DNA from: UBA6901 sp964355495
GTDB taxonomy: Bacteria > Pseudomonadota > Gammaproteobacteria > Acidiferrobacterales > UBA6901
Assembly: GCA_964355495.1 (NCBI GenBank)
Contig: CAYHES010000012.1
Coordinates: 1-27,679 of the forward strand
Reading direction: 5' to 3'
Length of the DNA stretch: 27,679 nt
Positions within the stretch are counted from its first letter, which is position 1. The number at the start of each line of letters is the position of its first letter. Shown one piece after another: positions 21,807 through 27,679 of this stretch. The notes beneath the pieces were generated by a model that worked only from the letters and a program-made list of their open reading frames with translations, was not told where the DNA came from and searched no databases. The position numbers were made by a program, and so were the translations under genes.

Positions 21807-23111
21807 ATGACCCTTACCATCCGCAGCCTCGACACCACCGACGCCGGCTTCCGCGCCGCGTTCACGGCGCTGCTCGATCGCGCCCAGGGACTGGATGCCA
21901 AGGTCGAGGACGTGGTGCGCGAAGTGATCGTTGCCGTGCGCACGCGTGGCGACGCCGCGCTGCTCGACTACACGGCGCGCTTCGACCGCTGGACGCCGGC
22001 ATCAGCTGCTGTGCTGGAAATTCCGCAGGCATTGCTCGCGCAGGCGGCAGACAAGATTGCCGCCGAGCAACGCACGGCCCTGGAACAGGCCGCCGCGCGC
22101 GTGCGTCGCTACCACGATCGTCAGAAGATCGATTCCTGGAGCTACACCGAGGCCGACGGCACGCTGCTCGGCCAGCAGGTCACGGCCCTCGACCACGTCG
22201 GGCTGTACGTCCCCGGTGGCAAGGCCGCCTATCCGTCGTCGGTGTTGATGAATGCCATCCCCGCCAAGGTCGCGGGCGTGGCCGAGCTCATCATGGTGGT
22301 GCCGACTCCGGACGGCCAGTTGAACGACCTGGTGCTGGCCGCGGCGCACATCGCCGGCGTCGACCGTGCCTTCCGCATCGGTGGCGCGCAGGCGGTGGCG
22401 GCACTCGCCTATGGCACCGACAGCGTGCCGCAGGTCGCCAAGATCGTCGGCCCCGGCAACATCTACGTGGCGACTGCCAAGCGCATGGTGTTCGGCCAGG
22501 TGGACATCGACATGATCGCCGGCCCGTCCGAAATCGTGGTGGTGTGCGACGGCCGCACCGATGCCGCGTGGGTGGCGATGGATCTGTTTTCCCAAGCCGA
22601 GCATGACGAGGATGCGCAATCGATCCTGATCTCGCCGGATGCCGGTTTTCTTGCCAAGGTGAAGGCCGAGATGGAACGGCTCCTGCAAGACATGCCGCGC
22701 GCCGCCATCATCCGTGCCTCGCTCGAAGGGCGCGGGGCACTGATCGCCGTGCGCGATCTGGACGAGGCCGCCGCGCTGGTGAACGAGATCGCGCCCGAAC
22801 ACCTCGAACTCTCCATCGAAGAGCCGCTCGCACTCGCTAAAAAGATCCGCCACGCCGGCGCCATTTTTCTGGGCCGCTACACCGCCGAAGCCGTGGGCGA
22901 CTACTGCGCCGGCCCGAACCATGTGTTGCCGACCTCCGGCACGGCGCGCTTTTCCTCGCCGCTCGGCGTGTACGACTTCCAGAAGCGCACCAGCCTTATC
23001 CAGTGCTCGCCGCAGGGCGCCTCCGACCTGGGGAAGATCGCCTCGGTGCTGGCGCACGGCGAGGGCCTGACCGCGCACGCGCGCTCGGCCGAGTACCGTA
23101 TCAAAAAGTAG
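21807..23111 (+). CDS. hisD: HisD, histidinol dehydrogenase
   Basis: The 434-residue protein catalyses the last two steps, oxidising L-histidinol to histidine with NAD and zinc. Motifs are GLYVPGGKAAYPSSVLMNAIPA, GPGNIYVATAKRMVFG, DMIAGPSEIVVV, and FSQAEHDEDAQSIL with the zinc ligands Gln and His, then GDYCAGPNHVLPTSGTARFSSPLGVYDF. Its length is normal. The start has GGGGTAGG 6 bp upstream. The stop codon TAG (23109-23111) coincides with the GTAG head of a REP hairpin, so the last codons may have been altered when the element arrived. Confidence 0.97.
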   Translation: MTLTIRSLDTTDAGFRAAFTALLDRAQGLDAKVEDVVREVIVAVRTRGDAALLDYTARFDRWTPASAAVLEIPQALLAQAADKIAAEQRTALEQAAARVRRYHDRQKIDSWSYTEADGTLLGQQVTALDHVGLYVPGGKAAYPSSVLMNAIPAKVAGVAELIMVVPTPDGQLNDLVLAAAHIAGVDRAFRIGGAQAVAALAYGTDSVPQVAKIVGPGNIYVATAKRMVFGQVDIDMIAGPSEIVVVCDGRTDAAWVAMDLFSQAEHDEDAQSILISPDAGFLAKVKAEMERLLQDMPRAAIIRASLEGRGALIAVRDLDEAAALVNEIAPEHLELSIEEPLALAKKIRHAGAIFLGRYTAEAVGDYCAGPNHVLPTSGTARFSSPLGVYDFQKRTSLIQCSPQGASDLGKIASVLAHGEGLTAHARSAEYRIKK

Positions 23112-23764
23112 GTCCGATTAGCGTAGCGTAATCGGACGCATGGCTTCGTATGATGGAAATCGGTGTCCGCAAAACGGATACCGAAATGGGACACGGATAT
23201 GCCCAACTACCGACGCGCCTTCGTACCCGGTGGCACCTGGTTCTTTACGGTGAACCTGTTGGAGCGCCATGGCAATGATTTGCTGGTACGCGAAATAGAT
23301 CTTCTGCGCCACGCCATGCGCCAGGTACGTGCCAAATACCCATTTCATATCGACGCCTGGGTGGTGCTGCCAGAGCACCTGCATGCCGTTATGACCCTGC
23401 CGCCCGGCGATAGCGACTTCAGTCGGCGGTGGCGATTGATCAAGAGCGGATTCTCCCGCGCCTTGCCCAAAACCGAGCGTCGCTCGGCCGTGCGGAGAGC
23501 GGCGGGGGAGCGCGGCATCTGGCAACGGCATTATTGGGAACATTTAATCCGTGATGAGGCCGATTACCGTCGGCATGTGGATTATGTGCACGTCAATCCG
23601 TTGAAACACAGCCATGTGCAACGAGTGCAGGATTGGCCGTATTCCACGTTTCACCGGTATGTGGAAGCGGGTGTCTATCCGGCGGATTGGTGCGGGGATG
23701 TGTCGGCGGACGTGGAAGGTGACAGATGACATCCGTCCGATTACGCTTCGCTAATCGGACCTAC
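23108..23764. mobile_element. RAYT-REP element (REPtron-like) between hisD and hisC
   Basis: Two REPs flank the RAYT gene in inverted orientation. Left: GTAG 23108-23111, then hairpin 23112-23137 (arms GTCCGATTA/TAATCGGAC, core GCGTAGCG). Right: hairpin 23735-23760 (same arms, core CGCTTCGC), then CTAC 23761-23764, which reads GTAG on the minus strand. The GTAG heads lie at the outer ends of a 657-bp unit. This is the expected architecture of a RAYT with its cognate REPs. The left head overlaps the hisD stop codon. Confidence 0.85.
23199..23729 (+). CDS. REP-associated tyrosine transposase (RAYT, Y1/HUH family)
   Basis: The 176-residue protein is a full-length Y1 transposase. It begins PNYRRAFVPGGTWFFTVNLLER and has the metal-binding HUH motif H60-L61-H62 in LPEHLHAVM. 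The catalytic Tyr is Y123 or Y129 in DEADYRRHVDYVHVNPLKH. It ends with the family segment VQDWPYSTFHRYVEAGVYPADW. RAYTs bind and cleave single-stranded REP hairpins next to GTAG and are thought to spread REPs, with little evidence of self-mobility. It is flanked by two convergent REPs. An in-frame ATG 12 codons upstream is possible, but 23199 matches the family N-terminus. No key residue appears missing, so it may be active. Confidence 0.9.
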   Translation: MPNYRRAFVPGGTWFFTVNLLERHGNDLLVREIDLLRHAMRQVRAKYPFHIDAWVVLPEHLHAVMTLPPGDSDFSRRWRLIKSGFSRALPKTERRSAVRRAAGERGIWQRHYWEHLIRDEADYRRHVDYVHVNPLKHSHVQRVQDWPYSTFHRYVEAGVYPADWCGDVSADVEGDR

Positions 23765-23896
23765 GCGGGCTCTCAGCGAGTGCCGGCCAATCCCGAGTTG
23801 TGGAAGTTGGATAATTACCGTCAATTCCTGCTGGCTCGCCGAGAGGCGTTGGCACAGTGCATGAATGAGTTTATTCGCAGCAAGGCGGGACTCTGA
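23726..23896 (+). pseudogene. C-terminal remnant or small ORF after the RAYT
   Basis: A 56-codon frame starts at the ATG overlapping the RAYT stop (ATGA), passes through the right REP and ends at 23896. Only the last 36 residues or so, from ANPELWKLDNYRQF to FIRSKAGL, look like ordinary protein: an amphipathic helical segment ending LARREALAQCMNEF. This looks like the C-terminal end of a gene whose front part was lost when the RAYT element settled here. I do not recognise the family. It could also be chance coding. Confidence 0.35.
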
Positions 23897-23938
23897 CTAT
23901 GTACCTTGCCTTCCTCAATGCCGAATGCCGCCAGCCGC

Positions 23939-24014
23939 GTAGGGTGGGCAGACAGGGTTTTCGTCTGCCCACGCTGTTTGAATCCGCGTGGGCACAAAAA
24001 CGTGCCCACCCTAG
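23939..24014. repeat. Convergent GTAG-type REP pair upstream of hisC
   Basis: The left unit has GTAG at 23939-23942 and then GGGCAGAC...GTCTGCCC. The right unit is GTGGGCAC-AAAAAC-GTGCCCAC (23988-24009) followed by CCTAG. The two are separated by GCTGTTTGAATCC. The frame upstream of hisC is open through this repeat, which explains a spurious 50-residue extension of HisC if the first ATG is used. Confidence 0.8.
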
Positions 24015-24048
24015 TAATTTCTCTAGTGCCTTTGCCGAATATGATCAT

Positions 24049-25125
24049 ATGAAAGACAGAGCCACTATCGATCGCTTGACCCGCCCGGAAATCCGCGCAC
24101 TCAAGGCCTATCACGTGCCGGACGCGAGCGGACTCATCAAGCTCGATGCCATGGAGAACCCGTACACCTGGCCCGAGGCGCTCAAGACGGAGTGGCTGGA
24201 ACTGCTGCGCGCTGTGCCCATCAACCGCTATCCGGATCCTTCGGCGCAGGCGTTGCGCGCCCAGCTTAAGCAATCGCTCGCCGTGCCGGCCGGCATGGAC
24301 GTGCTGCTCGGCAATGGCTCGGACGAACTGATTCAGATCATTCTCATGGGTGTGGCACGTCCGGGCGCCGTGGTGCTGGCGCCCACGCCGACCTTCGTGA
24401 TGTACGAAATGATCGCGACCTTCGTCGGCATGCAGTTCGTCGGCGTGCCGCTGGCAACGGACTTTGGGCTCGATCTTGCCGGCATGCGCGCGGCCATCAA
24501 GGAGCATCAACCGGCGGTGGTGTTTCTCGCCTATCCGAACAATCCGACCGGCAACCTGTTTGACGAGCAGGCCATCGAAACCGTGTTGCGCGAAGCGCCG
24601 GGACTGGTGGTGGTGGACGAGGCCTATCATGCCTTCGCGCAGCGCAGCTTCATGGCGCGTCTCGGCCAATTCGACAATCTGCTGGTCATGCGCACCCTGT
24701 CCAAGCAGGGCCTGGCCGGGCTGCGCCTCGGTATTCTGGCCGGCGACCCGGCGTGGCTCGCCGAGTTCGACAAGCTGCGCCTGCCGTACAACATCAACAG
24801 CCTTACCCAGGCGAGCGCCGGGTTTGCGCTGCAACACAAGGCTGTGCTGGACGAGCAGGCCGCGCGCCTGCGCGCCGAGCGCGCGCGGCTCTTGCAGGAC
24901 CTCGCCGCCCTGCCGGGCGTGCAGGTCTGGCCGAGCGCGGCCAATTTCATCCTGTTTCGCACCAGCAAGCCCGCCGACACGGTGTTTGTGGCACTGCGGC
25001 AGCAGGGTGTGCTCATCAAGAATCTTTCCGGCGCCGGTGGCGTGCTGGCCAATTGCCTGCGCGTCACGGTCGGCACCCCGGAAGAGAACGCCGCCTTTAT
25101 TGCCGCCCTGCGAAAGGCCCTGTGA
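24049..25125 (+). CDS. hisC: HisC, histidinol-phosphate aminotransferase
   Basis: The 358-residue PLP aminotransferase (fold type I) converts imidazole-acetol phosphate to histidinol phosphate. It has LDAMENPY, GNGSDELIQIIL, YPNNPTGN and VVVDEAYHAF. The PLP Lys is K219 in RTLSKQGLAGLRLG, a one-residue-shorter form of the usual SKAFGLAGLR. ATG 24049 is chosen because upstream residues come from a REP pair. It lies 938 bp after hisD, the longest gap in the operon, filled by the RAYT unit, a remnant ORF and REPs. No clear Shine-Dalgarno is visible. Confidence 0.96.
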   Translation: MKDRATIDRLTRPEIRALKAYHVPDASGLIKLDAMENPYTWPEALKTEWLELLRAVPINRYPDPSAQALRAQLKQSLAVPAGMDVLLGNGSDELIQIILMGVARPGAVVLAPTPTFVMYEMIATFVGMQFVGVPLATDFGLDLAGMRAAIKEHQPAVVFLAYPNNPTGNLFDEQAIETVLREAPGLVVVDEAYHAFAQRSFMARLGQFDNLLVMRTLSKQGLAGLRLGILAGDPAWLAEFDKLRLPYNINSLTQASAGFALQHKAVLDEQAARLRAERARLLQDLAALPGVQVWPSAANFILFRTSKPADTVFVALRQQGVLIKNLSGAGGVLANCLRVTVGTPEENAAFIAALRKAL

Positions 25126-25185
25126 AATTCCTGTTCTGGAGCGGATTTGCTACCATGGCCCTTGATCCATCCAATGGATGATGTC

Positions 25186-25776
25186 ATGACACGCAGCGCC
25201 AAGGTCACTCGCAATACCAAAGAAACCCAGATCACGGTGAGCGTGAACCTGGACGGCACCGGCGTTGCCCGGCTTGAGACCGGGATTCCGTTTCTTGAGC
25301 ACATGCTCGACCAGATCGCACGCCATGGCCTGATCGACCTCGACATCAGCGCCAAGGGCGACCTGCACATCGACGCGCACCACACGGTCGAGGACCTCGG
25401 CATCGCCTTCGGCCAGGCCCTTGCCAAGGCGGCTGGCGACAAGCAGGGCATCCGCCGCTATGGGCACGCCTACGTGCCGCTCGACGAGGCCTTGTCGCGC
25501 GTTGTTATCGATCTCTCCGGTCGCCCGGGGCTTGAATATCGGGTGGCGTACCCGCGCGCCCGGGTCGGCGAGTTTGACGTCGATCTGGTACACGAATTCT
25601 TCCAGGGGTTTGTCAACCACGCATTGGCCACCGTGCATGTGGATGGCATTTCCGGACAGAACGCACACCACATTGTCGAGACCGTGTTCAAGGCGTTCGG
25701 ACGCGCGCTGCGCATGGCGCTTGAGCCGGACGCACGCATGGCCGGCGTCGTGCCGTCGACCAAAGGAAGCCTGTAA
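25186..25776 (+). CDS. hisB: HisB, imidazoleglycerol-phosphate dehydratase
   Basis: The 196-residue monofunctional enzyme, without the phosphatase domain of enterobacterial HisB, removes water from imidazoleglycerol phosphate using manganese. The two metal-binding motifs are DAHHTVED and GQNAHHIVE, and the start RSAKVTRNTKETQI is typical. ATG 25186 gives family length, with GGATG 5 bp upstream. ATG 25174, inside a small ATCCAT-CCA-ATGGAT hairpin, is an alternative. The stop is followed after 1 base by a palindromic repeat. A separate histidinol-phosphate phosphatase is needed and is not in the window. Confidence 0.97.
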   Translation: MTRSAKVTRNTKETQITVSVNLDGTGVARLETGIPFLEHMLDQIARHGLIDLDISAKGDLHIDAHHTVEDLGIAFGQALAKAAGDKQGIRRYGHAYVPLDEALSRVVIDLSGRPGLEYRVAYPRARVGEFDVDLVHEFFQGFVNHALATVHVDGISGQNAHHIVETVFKAFGRALRMALEPDARMAGVVPSTKGSL

Positions 25777-25777
25777 G

Positions 25778-25864
25778 AACATCTGCCGCAAAGACGCAAA
25801 GTACGCAAAGGAATGATTATCTTGAAGCCTTCTTCGCGCCCTTTGCGTCTTTGCGGCGGGTGTT
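25778..25864. repeat. CTGCCGCAAAG palindrome, copy 2 (hisB-hisH)
   Basis: An 87-bp palindrome starts AACATCTGCCGCAAAGACGC one base after the hisB stop and ends GCGTCTTTGCGGCGGGTGTT, 15 bases before the hisH start. The core GGAATGATTATCTTGAAG is short. The arms match copy 1 with few changes. Confidence 0.9.
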
Positions 25865-25879
25865 GATTCTTTCTTATTT

Positions 25880-26530
25880 ATGAACACCGTCGCGGTCATT
25901 GATTATGGCATGGGCAACCTGCGCTCGGTGGTGAAGGCCATCGAGCATGTGGCGCCACGCGCCCGCGTGCGGCTGACGAGCAATGCGGAAGAGGTGGCAC
26001 ACGCCGAGCGCGTGGTGTTTCCCGGACAGGGCGCCATCGGCGGCTGTATGAGCGCGCTCGACGCCTGCCACCTGCGCGCCGCCGTGCTGCAGGCGGTGCA
26101 GACCAAGCCGTTTCTCGGCATCTGCCTCGGGCTGCAGGCGCTCTATGACTTCAGCGAAGAGGGCGGTGGCGTGAAGGGCCTGGGCGTCCTGCCCGGGCGC
26201 GTGCCGCGCTTCCCGGCGGCGATGCGCGATGCGGTCACGGGCCAGGCCCTCAAGGTGCCGCACATGGGCTGGAACCAGGTGCAGCAGGTGACGGCCCATC
26301 CGCTGTGGAAGGATATTCCATCCGGATCGCGCTTCTATTTCGTCCACAGCTACTATGCGCAGGCCGGCGACCGTGCAGACGTGGCCGGCATTACCGAGTA
26401 CGGATTACGGTTTACCTCCGCGGCCGCGCGCGCGAATATTTTTGCCGTGCAGTTCCATCCCGAGAAGAGCGCGCAGGCCGGTTTGAAGCTGCTCGAAAAC
26501 TTCATGGCCTGGGACGGTAACGCCACCTGA
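25880..26530 (+). CDS. hisH: HisH, glutamine amidotransferase subunit of IGP synthase
   Basis: The 216-residue class I glutamine amidotransferase has nucleophile C82 in FLGICLGLQAL and the His/Glu of the triad in VQFHPEKS near the end. The family start NTVAVIDYGMGNLRSVVKAIE is intact. It supplies ammonia to HisF. No Shine-Dalgarno is visible: the 15 bases between the repeat and ATG read TTCTTTCTTATTT, and the nearest purine-rich block is inside the repeat arm (GGCGGGTG), too far for normal use. Translation may be weak or depend on an S1/U-rich leader. Confidence 0.96.
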   Translation: MNTVAVIDYGMGNLRSVVKAIEHVAPRARVRLTSNAEEVAHAERVVFPGQGAIGGCMSALDACHLRAAVLQAVQTKPFLGICLGLQALYDFSEEGGGVKGLGVLPGRVPRFPAAMRDAVTGQALKVPHMGWNQVQQVTAHPLWKDIPSGSRFYFVHSYYAQAGDRADVAGITEYGLRFTSAAARANIFAVQFHPEKSAQAGLKLLENFMAWDGNAT

Positions 26531-26595
26531 GCGACACCTGCATTGATTTGCACTATATTCAACCAATACGCTGACAGCCCGAACCAGAACGCAAC

Positions 26596-27348
26596 ATGAC
26601 GTCGCCTCGCCTGCTGGTCATTCCCGCAATCGATCTTAAAGATGGCAAGTGTGTGCGCCTGCGCCAGGGGCGCATGGAGGACGATACGGTATTTTCCAAT
26701 GACCCGGTGGCCATGGCCGGGCGCTGGATCAAGGAGGGTGCGCGCCGTATCCATATTGTTGACTTGAACGGTGCGTTCGCCGGCAAACCGGTGAACGGCG
26801 AGGTGATCGAAGCCATCGCCCGTGCCTACCCGGAGGTGCCGGTCCAGGTGGGCGGCGGGATTCGCGACGAAGAGACCATCGAGGCCTATCTCGGCGCCGG
26901 GGTGCGTTATGTGATCCTCGGCACCAAGGCGGTGAACGCGCCGCACTTCGTCAGCGACGTGTGTACCGAGTTCCCGGGACACATTATCGTCGGCCTGGAT
27001 GCAAAGGACGGCAAGGTGGCGATTGACGGCTGGTCGAAACTCTCCGGCCACGATGTCGTGGACCTGGCGAAAAAATACCAGGACGACGGCGTCGAGGCGA
27101 TCATCTACACCGACATCGGCCGCGACGGCATGCTCTCCGGCGTGAACATCGAGGCCACGGTGCGTCTGGCCGATGCCATTACCATTCCGGTGATTGCGTC
27201 GGGCGGCATCACCAATCTCGACGATATCCGCAAGCTGTGCGGCGTGGCGGAGCATGGCATCATGGGCGCCATCACCGGGCGCGCGATTTACGAAGGCACG
27301 CTCGACTTCGCGCAGGCGCAGAAGCTCGCGGATGATTTAAGTAAATAA
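26596..27348 (+). CDS. hisA: HisA, ProFAR isomerase
   Basis: The 250-residue (beta-alpha)8 barrel isomerises ProFAR to PRFAR. Catalytic residues are D13 in PAIDLKDGKCVRLRQG and D173 in YTDIGRDGML. Phosphate-binding Gly-rich loops (VGGGIRDEE and ASGGI) are in place. It follows hisH after 65 bp with no repeat in between. Its stop codon TAA shares its last base with the start of the next palindromic repeat. Length is normal. Confidence 0.97.
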   Translation: MTSPRLLVIPAIDLKDGKCVRLRQGRMEDDTVFSNDPVAMAGRWIKEGARRIHIVDLNGAFAGKPVNGEVIEAIARAYPEVPVQVGGGIRDEETIEAYLGAGVRYVILGTKAVNAPHFVSDVCTEFPGHIIVGLDAKDGKVAIDGWSKLSGHDVVDLAKKYQDDGVEAIIYTDIGRDGMLSGVNIEATVRLADAITIPVIASGGITNLDDIRKLCGVAEHGIMGAITGRAIYEGTLDFAQAQKLADDLSK

Positions 27349-27530
27349 ACATCTGCCGCAAAGGCGCAAAGGACGCAAAGATATTTCTTGTTTGGATCGC
27401 CGTGGCTTCCCGTGCCCCTGCCGGTGAAATTCTGTTTGAGGAGCGAATAAACCCTGGCCCCAGAGATGCCAGAGTACGCAAGACCCGTTAATATTCTCTT
27501 TGCGTCCTTTGCGCCTTCGCGGCAGGTGTT
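27348..27530. repeat. CTGCCGCAAAG palindrome, copy 3 (hisA-hisF), expanded core
   Basis: The left arm AACATCTGCCGCAAAGGCGC starts on the last base of the hisA stop. The right arm ends GCGCCTTCGCGGCAGGTGTT, 10 bases before the hisF start. The arms match copies 1 and 2, but the core is about 125 bp, not about 20. It contains GGCTTCCCGTGCCCCTGCCGG and a GAGGAG. The extra core sequence has no recognisable gene. Confidence 0.88.
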
Positions 27531-27540
27531 AAATATCAAT

Positions 27541-27679
27541 ATGGGCCTCGCCAAACGCATCATTCCCTGCCTCGACGTGGACAATGGCCGCGTGGTGAAG
27601 GGCGTCAAGTTCGTGGAAATCCGTGATGCCGGCGATCCGGTCGAGATCGCGCGCCGCTACGATCAGCAGGGCGCGGACG
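27541..27679 (+). CDS. hisF: HisF, cyclase subunit of IGP synthase (5' part, cut by window end)
   Basis: The first 46 codons are present: MGLAKRIIPCLDVDNGRVVKG, then VKFVEIRDAGDPVEIARRYDQQGAD. This is the unmistakable N-terminus of HisF, with the catalytic Asp (D12 here) in PCLDV. HisF with HisH makes imidazoleglycerol phosphate and AICAR from PRFAR and ammonia. AGGTG in the repeat arm (27524-27528) lies 12 bp before the ATG and is the only candidate ribosome-binding site. hisI and hisE would be expected further downstream. Confidence 0.96.
   Translation, partial: MGLAKRIIPCLDVDNGRVVKGVKFVEIRDAGDPVEIARRYDQQGAD

Noticed and set aside
23899..24048. A 50-residue N-terminal extension of HisC
   Set aside because: The extension is read from the GTAG REP pair at 23939-24014, and the HisC family starts near MKDRATIDRL at 24049.
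27288..27608. Minus-strand frame with the phrase YLCVLCAFAAD between hisA and hisF
   Set aside because: This phrase is the translation of the palindromic repeat and recurs at other copies. It is not a gene.

Overview
The window comes from a high-GC proteobacterial chromosome, most likely gammaproteobacterial. The main reason is the right half: the order mlaFEDCB, yadGH, ibaG, grxD, murA, hisG, hisD, hisC, hisB, hisH, hisA, hisF is an extended version of the Mla/ibaG/murA/his neighbourhood known from gamma- and betaproteobacteria. The species cannot be named from this sequence alone.

Layout. (1) 1-2817: the extreme 3' end of a probable ISAzo13-type transposase, a VOC/glyoxalase protein, then a redox trio made of a membrane ferric-reductase-like flavohaem protein, a 29-residue membrane peptide and a tetraheme class III c-type cytochrome. 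(2) 2949-4013: a tandem zinc-ribbon protein and an Slp-type lipoprotein. (3) 4124-7962: a minus-strand set (YhhW-type pirin, beta-class GST, DoxX, second pirin) divergent from a YhaJ-like LysR regulator. This gathers in one place the gene types that YhaJ controls or neighbours in E. coli. (4) 8069-12555: an IorAB-type molybdenum hydroxylase (2Fe-2S subunit and Tat-exported Mo subunit) with XdhC and a MocA-like cytidylyltransferase. (5) 12795-13385: a small outer-membrane beta-barrel, divergent from mla. (6) 13599-18735: the Mla phospholipid transport operon followed by a YadGH-type ABC-2 exporter. (7) 18975-19594: ibaG and grxD, partners in Fe-S handling, closed by an intrinsic terminator. (8) 19719 to the end: murA and the histidine operon, running off the window inside hisF.

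The most unusual property is the density of small repeats and how closely they fit around genes. At least four kinds are visible: GTAG-headed REP hairpins, GCAGGAGC-type REPs with an associated GTGAATGA hairpin, CTGCCGCAAAGGCGCAAAG palindromes, and CCCTCTCCC hairpins. A RAYT (REP-associated tyrosine transposase) flanked by two convergent GTAG-headed REPs sits between hisD and hisC, and its left REP supplies the hisD stop codon. A 213-bp MITE-like element with 18-bp terminal inverted repeats supplies the mocA stop codon. REP-derived sequence is read as protein at the N-termini of the Mo-hydroxylase large subunit (ahead of its Tat signal) and of YadG. CTGCCGCAAAG palindromes lie within a few bases of the stop codons of iorB, hisB and hisA, between co-transcribed genes. 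No rRNA, tRNA or CRISPR array was seen.
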